From Verrucomicrobiota bacterium (lineage in GTDB: Bacteria > Verrucomicrobiota > Verrucomicrobiae > Chthoniobacterales > UBA10450), in contig VBQB01000046.1 of assembly GCA_005887855.1 (NCBI GenBank), forward strand, positions 1 to 14,841: 14,841 bases of DNA. The letters are read 5' to 3'. Shown in pieces: positions 1 through 8,285 of the stretch. Positions within the stretch are counted from its first letter, which is position 1, and every line of letters begins with the position of its first letter. The translations under genes were made by a program, and so were the position numbers. The notes below the pieces were generated by a model that had not been told where the DNA came from, ran no database searches, and saw nothing but the letters and a program-made list of their open reading frames with translations.

Positions 1-195
1 CAGTTGCTCCCGCGACAAAGCTTCTGCCCTTTTCGAGGAAATGGCCGCCATGCTTTCGGCTAGGTCGATTTCGAGACGCGCTGTGTACGCTCGACTCGTC
101 GCGCGCAAGTCGCGCCGAATGGCGGCCAGCTCCCCTGCAAGCATCGTCACAGGAGAGCTTTCGTGCCGCTTTTTCGGTCGCTTTCTCTTTTTCAT
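1..195 (-). CDS. Unidentified Lys/Arg-rich protein, partial (N-terminus only)
   Basis: On the minus strand an ATG at 195-193 opens a frame that stays open for 65 codons to the left edge, so only the N-terminus is seen. The start begins MKKRKRPKKRHESSPVT, a very basic stretch. It is followed by a likely helical, charged segment with regularly spaced Ala, Leu, Arg and Glu (ELAAIRRDLRATSRVYTARL), perhaps a coiled coil. No signal peptide or membrane segment is visible and I do not recognise the family. The start overlaps the stop of the upstream phosphoesterase gene as ATGA (195-192), the usual sign of translational coupling in one operon. That overlap is the main reason to believe the gene is real. 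A poorly conserved accessory protein is possible. Confidence 0.5.
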   Translation of the reverse strand, partial: MKKRKRPKKRHESSPVTMLAGELAAIRRDLRATSRAYTARLEIDLAESMAAISSKRAEALSREQL

Positions 196-1046
196 TTTCC
201 GGCGACGGGTGTCAGCGGCAGCGCCGTTCGTCGATGGACAGAAGCTAGCGTGGCGGGGAACCGATTACAATTTACCATTTCGAGCGCGCCATCTTCGCGT
301 TCGATCAGCGCGGAACAACTCTCCACCCAATCCCCACAGTTGTAATAGGTGACGGCGTCGAATTGCCGGATCGTCGCGCTGTGGATGTGCCCGCAGAGGA
401 CAGCATCTACAGAAAATTTCTTCGCATAACGCACGATCTCTTCTTCGAACCTGGCGATAAAGCTGACTGCGTCTTTTACACGCTTTTTCGCATAGGCGCT
501 GAGCGACCAATAACCGAGGCCGAATCGGCGGCGCACGAAATTGATGAAGGGATTCAGCGAGAGCAAAAACTGGTAGCCAACGTCGCCTGCGAACGCGAGC
601 CATTTCACGTTTTGTACCACCGTGTCGAGCTCATGGCCGTGAATGATGAGCATGCGCTGGCCATCCGCCAGGCGATGAATGGCATGTTTCTGCACGGTGA
701 TGTGGCCGTAGGCGCCGTAGAACTTGGCAAGCAAATCGTCGTGATTGCCAGGGATGTAAACGATCCGTGTGCCTTTGCGCGACTTGCGCAGAATCTTTTG
801 AATGACGTCGTTATGCTGTTGCGGCCAATAAATCCCGCGCCGCAGCTGCCAGATGTCGATCAAATCACCGACAATGTAGAGCGTCTCGAATTCGTATTCG
901 CGCAGAAAATCGAGCAGCGCGCCGGCGTTGGCACCGCGGGTGCCCAAATGCACGTCTGAGATCCACGCCGTCCGCACGCGTCGAGCCCCGCCCCATTCAG
1001 CCCGAGGCGGTTCGAAGGAAAATCGAGGAGCGGTTAGGATCGACAT
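192..1046 (-). CDS. LpxH-like metallophosphoesterase (UDP-2,3-diacylglucosamine diphosphatase family)
   Basis: A 284-residue calcineurin-like phosphoesterase of the COG2908 type. The metal-binding motifs appear in the expected order: SDVHLG (Asp31, His33), GDLIDIW (Asp61), GNHDD (Asn101, His102), HGHE (His136/His138) and GHIHSA (His220, His222). These are followed by YNCGDWVESC near residues 235-244, which is typical of this subfamily. Family members are often annotated as the lipid A enzyme that cleaves UDP-2,3-diacylglucosamine to lipid X and UMP. However, this subgroup (GNHDD, HGHE) differs from E. coli LpxH (GNRDF, HGDT), so the substrate is not certain. It has no signal peptide, which fits a cytoplasmic or inner-membrane-associated enzyme. 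No Shine-Dalgarno is visible before the ATG at 1046. The stop overlaps the next minus-strand gene as ATGA, implying co-translation. The 105-bp gap upstream to the porin shows no clear terminator. Confidence 0.85.
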   Translation of the reverse strand: MSILTAPRFSFEPPRAEWGGARRVRTAWISDVHLGTRGANAGALLDFLREYEFETLYIVGDLIDIWQLRRGIYWPQQHNDVIQKILRKSRKGTRIVYIPGNHDDLLAKFYGAYGHITVQKHAIHRLADGQRMLIIHGHELDTVVQNVKWLAFAGDVGYQFLLSLNPFINFVRRRFGLGYWSLSAYAKKRVKDAVSFIARFEEEIVRYAKKFSVDAVLCGHIHSATIRQFDAVTYYNCGDWVESCSALIEREDGALEMVNCNRFPATLASVHRRTALPLTPVAGK

Positions 1047-1151
1047 TGGAGGTGATGAAAACTCGTTAATGGCGAAAAGCCCACCGAGCGCTCTCCCGGC
1101 AGGCCTTCGCTAACCTAACTGCCTTGTGCTTAATCAGTTGGAAGTAAGTTC

Positions 1152-2534
1152 TTAGAACATCACCTGCACACGCCCGATGACTTCATCGAATCGATCCTCG
1201 CCAAACTGAGGATTCGTTTCCCGGAAATCGGACCAGGTATGAATATAATTGACCATCAACTTGAGGTCGTCGCCGTGAATGTAGTAATTCAGCCCTCCGG
1301 TGATGGACTGGATGCCGTCGTTACCCTTTTGCCCGGGATTGAGGTGTTCCCACCGAGCCGCCAATTGAAGCTTCTTCGGGATCAGGAAATAGCCTCCCGT
1401 AACATAGAATCCGTCGGTCGTGAACTTGGAGAACTCCGGTGCTACACCATTGGGCGTGCGAGGATGAACCCTTTCCTGAAGAAATTCGCCGATTAAATCA
1501 AACGGACCCAGTTTGAGCCAGGCGTCCACGCTCCATGCCGTTCTTTCGTCCGCTTTCGGCAGAACAAACGGCGAGAGGGACCCATCGTCATTGACCAACA
1601 GAGTTAAGCTCTGCGAGATGTTTGTACCCGCGTCGTCGCGACTGTTGAGAACGTCAGCGCCAAGCTTGAGACTAGATTCTTGCCCCCATATTTTGCTCTT
1701 GAAAAGGGTCGACTCCAGGCGGCCGACATACATGAAGTTATTGTTGTCGTTGTTGGTGATGTTGCGGCCGTTTCCGTTGAAGATGCCAGCGTAATACGTC
1801 AGCAAGTCCTTTTCATCCGGCCAGACGCTGGCGAATGGCTTTCCCCACAGCTGAATCCCGATCTGTCGCTCCGGTGTGATTGCCCCGGTAGGCAAACTGC
1901 GCTCGATAATGTATAGGGAAGTATCTGGTGTGAGCTGCTCCAACCCGAACGGCGCTTTCCATTGGCCGATCTTGATTTGCGCCTCCGGGTACTGGTGCCA
2001 GTTGAGGAAAATATCCGTCCCCGAAAACGCCGTGCGGCTGGAGTTGATGCCATCGCTCTGCCCAAAGTCGCCTTCAATCTTGAAATCGAATTGCTCCGCA
2101 AAATCGCCAGTCAGATTGATACGCGCCCGGCGCAGGCGGAACCGATCCTTTAGCGCAGTCTGACCAAAACGCCCCTCGAACGCGGACACGTCGCCATCCT
2201 CAAAGTTAACCTGAATGAATCCGCCCAGGACCAGTTTTAATTCCGGCCCGCGCTGTTGAACGTAAACCGGCGGTTTCTCTTCTTGGACGACGGCCTTCTC
2301 GACATACGTTTTTCCGTCGTAAGTGACTTTCGTCTTCATTTTGCCTTCAGGCGGAGACTCAGCCTGTTTTTTCAAACTACTGATTTCCTGTTTGAGCTCG
2401 GCGACCGCGCGCTCCAGTTCCTGGATCCGCTTGGATTCAGAGGATGTTTGCGCGCCAAGCGGTTGCGCGACGAACGAAATAACTGCAGCCAGGCTCGCGC
2501 CCGCTGTCCGTGAGACGAACTTCTTGATGAACAT
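1152..2534 (-). CDS. OprP/OprO-like outer-membrane porin (Porin_O_P family)
   Basis: A 460-residue precursor. Residues 1-28 form a Sec signal peptide (basic start MFIKKF, hydrophobic core, Ala-X-Ala-like end near PLGAQ). Residues about 33-60 form a heptad-rich coiled coil (RIQELERAVAELKQEISSL), as in trimeric porins with a periplasmic stalk. From about residue 95 the chain has alternating beta-barrel segments. These include the diagnostic block GQWKAPFGLEQLTPDTS followed by YIIERSLP, matching the phosphate/polyphosphate-selective porin family. The protein ends in Phe (VQVMF), the usual signal for insertion by the BAM complex. The start is well fixed by an AAGGAG ribosome site eight bases upstream. 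The family forms anion-selective channels, but whether this one prefers phosphate cannot be told from sequence. It is transcribed divergently from the efflux operon across a 272-bp spacer. Confidence 0.88.
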   Translation of the reverse strand: MFIKKFVSRTAGASLAAVISFVAQPLGAQTSSESKRIQELERAVAELKQEISSLKKQAESPPEGKMKTKVTYDGKTYVEKAVVQEEKPPVYVQQRGPELKLVLGGFIQVNFEDGDVSAFEGRFGQTALKDRFRLRRARINLTGDFAEQFDFKIEGDFGQSDGINSSRTAFSGTDIFLNWHQYPEAQIKIGQWKAPFGLEQLTPDTSLYIIERSLPTGAITPERQIGIQLWGKPFASVWPDEKDLLTYYAGIFNGNGRNITNNDNNNFMYVGRLESTLFKSKIWGQESSLKLGADVLNSRDDAGTNISQSLTLLVNDDGSLSPFVLPKADERTAWSVDAWLKLGPFDLIGEFLQERVHPRTPNGVAPEFSKFTTDGFYVTGGYFLIPKKLQLAARWEHLNPGQKGNDGIQSITGGLNYYIHGDDLKLMVNYIHTWSDFRETNPQFGEDRFDEVIGRVQVMF

Positions 2535-2540
2535 TAGTTT

Positions 2541-2546
2541 CTCCTT
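2541..2546 (-). promoter_or_regulatory. Strong Shine-Dalgarno of the porin gene
   Basis: On the minus strand AAGGAG lies eight bases before the porin ATG (2534-2532). It is the clearest ribosome binding site in the window, since most other genes here lack one, and it suggests high porin expression. Confidence 0.8.
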
Positions 2547-2625
2547 GGTTTTCGGTGGTTTAAATCGTGACGCAGACCGCCTCGTGAGCTGTCCGCTTTG
2601 TCGAACGGAGGCACGCTAAAAGCCG

Positions 2626-2658
2626 ATTGTTACAGGCGTATGGCGGCGACGTAACAAT
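2626..2658. promoter_or_regulatory. Perfect 8-bp inverted repeat in the divergent porin/efflux promoter region
   Basis: ATTGTTAC at 2626-2633 is repeated as its exact reverse complement GTAACAAT at 2651-2658, with 17 bases between. The half-sites are about 25 bp apart centre to centre, so they could present two faces to a dimeric regulator. On the minus strand the same bases can be read as a weak sigma70-like pair, TTGTTA, 17 bases, TGTAAC, pointing at the porin. The remaining 150 bp toward the efflux operon is GC-rich, with a GCTAGG direct repeat at 2689-2694 and 2705-2710 and no obvious promoter. An operator or overlapping promoter is inference. The repeat itself is directly visible. Confidence 0.5.
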
Positions 2659-2806
2659 TGCGTGAACTCGCGCGAGCGGGAGCCGCGCGCTAGGCGGTAA
2701 CGCAGCTAGGTAGCCGGCACGAGCTCGGGAACGCGCTGCCATCGTTCGCTCTTATGGGAGGCAGGCGTCCTCGACGGCGGCTGATGGCGTCGTATCATCA
2801 AGCCGA

Positions 2807-4168
2807 GTGCGCCGCCAAAGAACAAGTTGCGTTGCGATGGTCTGCTTTGCCCTCGTGGCCTGCGCAACGCGCTCATCGCTCGCGGAGCGGCCGATTGAAC
2901 AAGCGCCGTCGGACGCTCTGCGCATTCCAGCCTCGCGCTTTCACGATCCCACCCTGAAATCGCAAGTTGTCGATCTTGGCAGCGGCATTGGTCCGGATGA
3001 AGCAGCCACAATCGCCGTTTATGCGAATCCGGCGTTACGCGCGATTCGTGACCGGCGTGGACTTGCGGCGGCGCAATTGATTCAGGCGGGAATTTTACCG
3101 AACCCGCTCCTTTCCTACGCACGCGACTTCGTCACAGGAGGCAACACAGCGGGTGCGGTCACCGCGTACACTTTTAGCGCGGGCTGGGAGTTCAGCGCGC
3201 TCGTTCCGTTTTTGCCGAAGCAGGCCGCCGCTCGAAAAAATTTCCGCTCGGTCGATTTGGATGTCGCTTGGCAGGAATGGCAAATCGCGGTCAATGCGCG
3301 CACTGCGGTTTATCGCGTCCTCGCATTGGATGCGCAGGTTGTGCGTGCGCGCGAAGCCACCAACGGATTGCAGGGGAGCACCGACGCGATGCGCGAAGCG
3401 GTGAACGCGCACGAGAAGACGGTGCTCGAATTGGCGGCCGTCGAGTCGGCGAGCCAGGATTCGCGTGCCACCATGCTTGCCCTGGAGCAGGAATTCGGGA
3501 AACAGCGTCTTGGCTTGAACAAAATTTTGGGAGCGGAACCGGAAAACAACGTTCGTTTGCGCGCCGGGCTAACTTTGCCGACACATGTCGAGCCTCCAAA
3601 CGAGCGCGATTTACTTAACCATGTTGAGTCGCGCCGGCTGGATCTTCTCGGATTGCGCCAGGGTTACGAGAGCCAGGATGCAACTGTACGAGCCGCCATC
3701 CTCGCACAATTTCCGAGGATATCGCTGGCGTTTGTCCGCGCCAAGGACAATACCAATGTACAGAGTAGCGGTTTCAATGTCGCGATCGATGTGCCAATCT
3801 TCGATCGCAACCAGGGCGTGATTGCAACGGAACGCGCGACGCGCCAGAGATTGCTCGACGAATATCATCAGCGCGCTTTCGAAGCGCGTTCCGATGTCGC
3901 CGCGGCGATTGCGGATATTCGTTCGCTGGATCGACAACTGGCCGCCGCGGAAGAAGCGCTGCCGCTGCTCGAAAAGCTCGTTGATTCCGCGCAAACCGCG
4001 ATCGAGCAGCGCAACGCCGACGTGCTCAGTTATTACACCGCGCGCAGCAACTTGCTGCAAAAACGAATTCAGCTGATCAAACTCCAGGAGCAATTGCTCG
4101 AAGCGCACACTGCGTTGGAGATCGCTTCTGGTCGTTATCTCCCAATAAACGCGGCACTGACGAAATGA
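2807..4168 (+). CDS. TolC/CzcC-type outer-membrane factor, predicted lipoprotein
   Basis: A 453-residue outer-membrane efflux protein, the exit duct of a tripartite RND pump. The GTG at 2807 is the first start after an in-frame TAG at 2711, and it gives a short basic signal peptide ending in a lipobox, LVAC, with the lipidated Cys at residue 19. Starting at the later ATG (2837) would leave too short a signal. The mature part shows the two OEP repeats: about residues 65-250, beginning GIGPDEAATIAVYANPALR and containing GILPNPLLSYARD, and about 265-450, with RRLDLLGLRQGYESQDATV, the FNVAIDVPIFDRNQG strand and long helical coiled coils. The wording most resembles the CzcC/CusC branch. No Shine-Dalgarno is visible. 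Its stop overlaps the next start as ATGA, so it belongs with the two following genes. Confidence 0.88.
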   Translation: MRRQRTSCVAMVCFALVACATRSSLAERPIEQAPSDALRIPASRFHDPTLKSQVVDLGSGIGPDEAATIAVYANPALRAIRDRRGLAAAQLIQAGILPNPLLSYARDFVTGGNTAGAVTAYTFSAGWEFSALVPFLPKQAAARKNFRSVDLDVAWQEWQIAVNARTAVYRVLALDAQVVRAREATNGLQGSTDAMREAVNAHEKTVLELAAVESASQDSRATMLALEQEFGKQRLGLNKILGAEPENNVRLRAGLTLPTHVEPPNERDLLNHVESRRLDLLGLRQGYESQDATVRAAILAQFPRISLAFVRAKDNTNVQSSGFNVAIDVPIFDRNQGVIATERATRQRLLDEYHQRAFEARSDVAAAIADIRSLDRQLAAAEEALPLLEKLVDSAQTAIEQRNADVLSYYTARSNLLQKRIQLIKLQEQLLEAHTALEIASGRYLPINAALTK

Positions 4169-5229
4169 AAAAACGAATCATCATCGGCGCGATCGTGCTC
4201 GTCTTGATCGTCGCTGGAGTCGTTTGGATGCAACAACGGTTCGGGATCGGGAAAGAGGAAAAGACAACTGGCCCCATCGCGCACGTGCAGGTTGCGAAGT
4301 TGGAACGAAAAACAATCACCGAAAAAGTGATCGTTTACGGAAGCGTAGTGGCGCAGCCCGGCAAAACTCATTCCGTTTCGATTGCCTTTGAAACGCGCGT
4401 GCGACACATCCTGGTCGCGCCCGGCCAATTCGTGCAGGAGAACGATCCGCTGATCGAGATCGAGCTGAGCCCAGGGGCGCAAGTCCAATTCCAGCAAGCC
4501 AAGAATGCGGCGGAAGCTGCCCGGAAAGAACTCAAACAAACGCAAGAGCGCTTTAATTTGAAACTCGCCACGAATCAGGATTTGAGCGCTGCGGAAAAAA
4601 CCGCGCGCGACGCGGAGGCGCAGCTCACTGCTTTGCAGCGCGCCGGCGCCGGAGGTGACAACCGGATTCACTCCGATATCTCGGGTGTGATTGCCAAAGT
4701 GGACGCGCAAGACGGACAGATTGTTCCGCCCGGCGGGCCGCTGGTCGAGATTGTTGCCGAAAACGAAATCGAAGTGAAACTCGGCGTCGAACCGGAAGAT
4801 CTTTCGGCGGCCCAACAAGGCGCGCTCATCACGATTTTTCCGGTAAACGATCCAACGGCCGCCCAGGTGGAGGGATCTATTCGTCTCGTGACGCGCCGGA
4901 TCGATCCGACCACGCGGCTGGTCGATGTTTATGTCGCGCTGCCGGAGGGAACAAAACTGTTGCTGGACCAATACGTGCGCGGCGAAATCCAGCGCGTGGA
5001 AGGAAACGCGCTGGTCGTGCGGCGCTCCGCCGTTTTGCCTAACGAATCTCGTGAATTCAGAGTGTTCACGGTCGCACATAATAGGGCGGTCATGCACACG
5101 GTGAAGATCGGTGCGGAAAATCCCAGGGAAATGCAGGTGATCGCGGACGATCTTCACCCCGGTGACTTGGTCGTGACTGTGGGCAATTACGAGCTGGAAG
5201 ACGGGATGGCCGTGGAAATCAAAAAATGA
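4165..5229 (+). CDS. RND pump periplasmic adaptor (HlyD/CzcB-like membrane fusion protein)
   Basis: A 354-residue adaptor that links the inner-membrane RND permease to the outer-membrane factor. Residues 4-23 are a hydrophobic N-terminal anchor or signal (IIIGAIVLVLIVAGVVWM). Next come a first lipoyl half (about 58-100, with VRHILVAPGQFVQENDPLIE) and an alpha-helical hairpin (about 105-160, Gln/Ala/Lys-rich). The second lipoyl half follows (SDISGVIAKVDAQDGQIVPPG), then a beta-barrel domain (about 200-270). The C-terminal membrane-proximal domain ends LHPGDLVVTVGNYELEDGMAV. This is the full domain order of the family and a normal length. The start at 4165 overlaps the preceding stop by ATGA, and its own stop overlaps the permease start in the same way, so the three proteins are probably made in a fixed ratio. 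Confidence 0.9.
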   Translation: MKKRIIIGAIVLVLIVAGVVWMQQRFGIGKEEKTTGPIAHVQVAKLERKTITEKVIVYGSVVAQPGKTHSVSIAFETRVRHILVAPGQFVQENDPLIEIELSPGAQVQFQQAKNAAEAARKELKQTQERFNLKLATNQDLSAAEKTARDAEAQLTALQRAGAGGDNRIHSDISGVIAKVDAQDGQIVPPGGPLVEIVAENEIEVKLGVEPEDLSAAQQGALITIFPVNDPTAAQVEGSIRLVTRRIDPTTRLVDVYVALPEGTKLLLDQYVRGEIQRVEGNALVVRRSAVLPNESREFRVFTVAHNRAVMHTVKIGAENPREMQVIADDLHPGDLVVTVGNYELEDGMAVEIKK

Positions 5230-8200
5230 GCCTCAGTGCGTGGGCGCACGGCCATGCGCGTTCCATTTTATTTTTGCTCGGTGCGCTTGCACTGGCTGGC
5301 GCAGTAGTCAGTTTTTTTCTGCCGGTTGCGCTTTTTCCGCGCGTGAGTTTTCCGCGCGTTCGCGTCACGCTCGATGCCGGCGACCGGCCGGCCGAGCGGA
5401 TGACCGTTGAAGTTACGACGCCGGTCGAGGAAGCGGTGCGCGCTATTCCGGGCGTGCGCAGCATAAGATCGACAACCAGCCGCGGCACGGCAGAAATTTC
5501 CATCAATTTTGATTGGGGCGAAGACATGGTGGCCGCCATGCTCCAATGCCAGTCGCAAGTGAATAAGATTCTGCCGACTCTTCCAGCCGGCACTTCATTC
5601 GAAATCGAGCGCATGGATCCGACGGTGTTCCCGGTGATCGCCTACAGTCTCACTTCCGATTCGCATTCGCTGGTCGAGCTGCGCGATCTGGCACTGTACA
5701 CGTTGCGGCCCGCACTTTCCACCGTTCAAGGCGTCGCCCGCGTCGGCGTTCAAGGGGGTCGCGTCGAAGAATACCGGGTGACTGTCGATCCAGACAAATT
5801 GCAATCGTACAAGATGACGCTGGCCGAAGTCGCCAGCGCACTCTCGGCGTCGAATGTTTTGGTCGCGGTCGGCCGGCTCGAACAGTACGACAAACTTTAC
5901 CTTGTCGTTTCGGACACCCGTTTCAAGAAGTTCGACGAAATCGAGCACACAGTGCTGCGCTCAAATCCCGACGGGGTGGTTCTGCTCGATGACGTCGCCG
6001 CGGTTGAGCACTCAACCGAGCCGCAATGGATTCGCGTAACCGCCGATGGCCGCGACGCCGTGCTTTTCCAGGTTTATCAGCAGCCGTCTGGAAACACGGT
6101 CGATATCGCGCGCGGCATCAAGGCGAAGTTACGCGAAATCAAGAAACAAATTCCCGAAGGAGTAAAGATCGCCGACTGGTACGATCAAGGCGACCTGATC
6201 ACCGCATCCGAACACAGCACGCGCGACGCAGTGCTGATCGGCATCGCTCTTGCCGCGTTCGTCCTGCTTATCTTTCTCCGCGATTGGAAAGTCACTTTGA
6301 TCGCGACCATGACTGTGCCGGTCGTGCTGGCCGCTACGATCGTGCTTCTTTACGCACTGAAAATGAGTTTCAATATCATGACTCTCGGCGGCATGGCAGC
6401 TGCCGTCGGACTCATCATCGATGACGCGATCGTGATGGTGGAACACATCGTCCGTCGCGTGCGCGGCATGCGTAAAGGCGATCCTCGCTCGCGCGTGTTG
6501 AGCGCGGCCAGCGAATTTACCAACCCGCTGGCCGGTTCTTCTGCAGCAACGATCATCATTTTCACGCCCCTGGCATTTCTAACTGGAGTCACCGGCGCAT
6601 TTTTTAAAGCGCTTTCCCTGACGATGGCCGCGAGTCTCATCATCTCGTTCGTTGTCGCGTGGCTGGCCGTGCCGATCCTGTGTGCGGCATTGCTGAAACA
6701 AAAAGACGCTGAGCTGGAGGAGCACGGAACTTTCACGCGCCGTGTGCACGAAGTTTATCGCCAAAAGATGCAACGCCTTCTCCGGCGTCCGCTTTTCGTC
6801 GCCTTGTTTTTGGTCCCGCTGTTGTTGCTTGGTTTCATCGCATTCAAGAACGTCGGCTCCGGCTTCATGCCGGTGATGGACGAAGGCGGGTTTATTCTCG
6901 ATTACATTTCCCCGGCGGGGACTTCGCTCGAGGAAACCGATCGCCTTCTTCGCCAGGTCGAATCGGTGCTGCAAGAGACGCCGGAAGTGCAGACCTATTC
7001 GCGCCGCACCGGCTTGCAACTCGGTGGCGGTATCACCGAGGCGAATACGGGCGACTTTTTCGTTCGCTTAAAGCCGTTCCCGCGCCGCGGAATTGAAGAA
7101 GTGATGGACGATGTTCGCGGTGAAATCGAAAAGCATATTCCCGGTCTTCAGGTGGAGCTGCTGCAATTGATGGAAGATTTGATCGGCGATCTCACCAGCG
7201 TGCCACAGCCGATTGAGATCAAGCTTTATTCTGATGACGAACAACTCCTGCGCACGCTTCCGCCGCGAGTGGCCGACACGATTTCGAAAGTTCGCGGCGT
7301 AGTCGAGGTTAAGAACGGAATCGTGCCGGCAGGCGACGCGCTCAACATTCAGGTCGATCGCGTAAAGGCCGGCCTCGAAGGCATGGACCCGGAGGCGATC
7401 ACCAAAGCGCTGGATGATTTCTTGACCGGCAATGTGACGACCCACATTCAACAGGGGCCGAAGTTGGTCGGCGTCCGCGTTTGGATTCCGCGAGACGCGC
7501 GCGACACCATGCGCAACATCGACAATCTCCTTTTGCGCGCGCCCGATGGCCATTTGTTTCCGCTCAAACGCGTGGCCACGCTCGTCCCTGTCAGCGGCGA
7601 GCCCGAGATCATGCGCGACGATCTCAAACGGATGGTCGCAGTGACCGCGCGCATCAGCGGCCGGGATCTCGGTTCGACCGTAAGCGATGTGCAACGGACG
7701 CTCACCAGATCCGGCGTCATTCCCAACAACGTGCTCTACACTTTCGGCGGCCTTTACGAACAACAACAAATCGCCTTCCGTGGCCTAACGATCATTTTGA
7801 TCGCCGCAATCGTCCTCGTTTTTCTGCTCCTGCTTTTTCTCTACGAAAATTTCGGGGTCGCCATCGCGATGTTGCTCATCCCGCTGTTCGCCGTCGCTGG
7901 AGTCTTCATCGGCCTCTGGGCCACCGGCACCGAATTCAATATCACCTCGCGGATGGGCATGACCATGATCGTCGGTATCGTAACCGAGATCGCGATTTTC
8001 TATTACTCTGAATTTCTTTCGTTGCCTGCCAGCGGCGACCGTTTCATTCTCGCGGGAATCAATCGGATGCGCGCGATCTTGATGACCACTTTCGCAGCGA
8101 TCCTGGCGCTATCGCCGTTAGCGCTCGGCATCGGTCACGGTTCCGCCATGCAGCAACCGCTGGCGATCGCCATTATCTCGGGACTGATCTTTTCGCTGCC

Positions 8201-8285
8201 ACTCGTGTTAATCGTGCTGCCTGCACTGCTCGCCATCTTCGAGACAGGGGAGCAGCCGGTAACCCATCAGAATGACGCTCGTTAG
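5226..8285 (+). CDS. RND-family inner-membrane efflux permease
   Basis: A 1019-residue resistance-nodulation-division transporter with the duplicated layout: TM1 about 13-36, a large periplasmic porter loop, TM2-6 about 335-490, TM7 about 521-542, a second periplasmic loop and TM8-12 about 855-1005. TM4 carries GLIIDDAIVMVE with the paired Asp399-Asp400. This is the proton-relay pair of the drug-exporting (HAE) type; CzcA-like metal pumps usually have a single Asp there. The segment FMPVMDEGGFILDY after TM7 is also family-typical. At the TM10 position where AcrB has its essential Lys, this protein reads GIVTEIAIFYYSEF, with Glu921. The substrate cannot be assigned: the outer-membrane partner looks CzcC-like while the TM4 motif is HAE-like. 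It is the last gene of the operon. Its TAG interlocks with the stop of the convergent downstream gene. Confidence 0.92.
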   Translation: MSLSAWAHGHARSILFLLGALALAGAVVSFFLPVALFPRVSFPRVRVTLDAGDRPAERMTVEVTTPVEEAVRAIPGVRSIRSTTSRGTAEISINFDWGEDMVAAMLQCQSQVNKILPTLPAGTSFEIERMDPTVFPVIAYSLTSDSHSLVELRDLALYTLRPALSTVQGVARVGVQGGRVEEYRVTVDPDKLQSYKMTLAEVASALSASNVLVAVGRLEQYDKLYLVVSDTRFKKFDEIEHTVLRSNPDGVVLLDDVAAVEHSTEPQWIRVTADGRDAVLFQVYQQPSGNTVDIARGIKAKLREIKKQIPEGVKIADWYDQGDLITASEHSTRDAVLIGIALAAFVLLIFLRDWKVTLIATMTVPVVLAATIVLLYALKMSFNIMTLGGMAAAVGLIIDDAIVMVEHIVRRVRGMRKGDPRSRVLSAASEFTNPLAGSSAATIIIFTPLAFLTGVTGAFFKALSLTMAASLIISFVVAWLAVPILCAALLKQKDAELEEHGTFTRRVHEVYRQKMQRLLRRPLFVALFLVPLLLLGFIAFKNVGSGFMPVMDEGGFILDYISPAGTSLEETDRLLRQVESVLQETPEVQTYSRRTGLQLGGGITEANTGDFFVRLKPFPRRGIEEVMDDVRGEIEKHIPGLQVELLQLMEDLIGDLTSVPQPIEIKLYSDDEQLLRTLPPRVADTISKVRGVVEVKNGIVPAGDALNIQVDRVKAGLEGMDPEAITKALDDFLTGNVTTHIQQGPKLVGVRVWIPRDARDTMRNIDNLLLRAPDGHLFPLKRVATLVPVSGEPEIMRDDLKRMVAVTARISGRDLGSTVSDVQRTLTRSGVIPNNVLYTFGGLYEQQQIAFRGLTIILIAAIVLVFLLLLFLYENFGVAIAMLLIPLFAVAGVFIGLWATGTEFNITSRMGMTMIVGIVTEIAIFYYSEFLSLPASGDRFILAGINRMRAILMTTFAAILALSPLALGIGHGSAMQQPLAIAIISGLIFSLPLVLIVLPALLAIFETGEQPVTHQNDAR

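Noticed and set aside
363..959. A 198-codon plus-strand frame opposite the LpxH-like gene
   Set aside because: It mirrors the phosphoesterase, which has all its metal motifs; no independent evidence for coding.
4135..5157. A 340-codon open frame on the minus strand opposite the adaptor gene
   Set aside because: It lies entirely antisense to a full HlyD-type adaptor and is rich in Arg, Asp and His in the way mirror frames of GC-rich genes are; no motif was seen.
7068..7769. A 233-codon minus-strand frame within the RND permease
   Set aside because: It is antisense to the second porter domain of a clearly coding RND gene and shows no recognisable domain.
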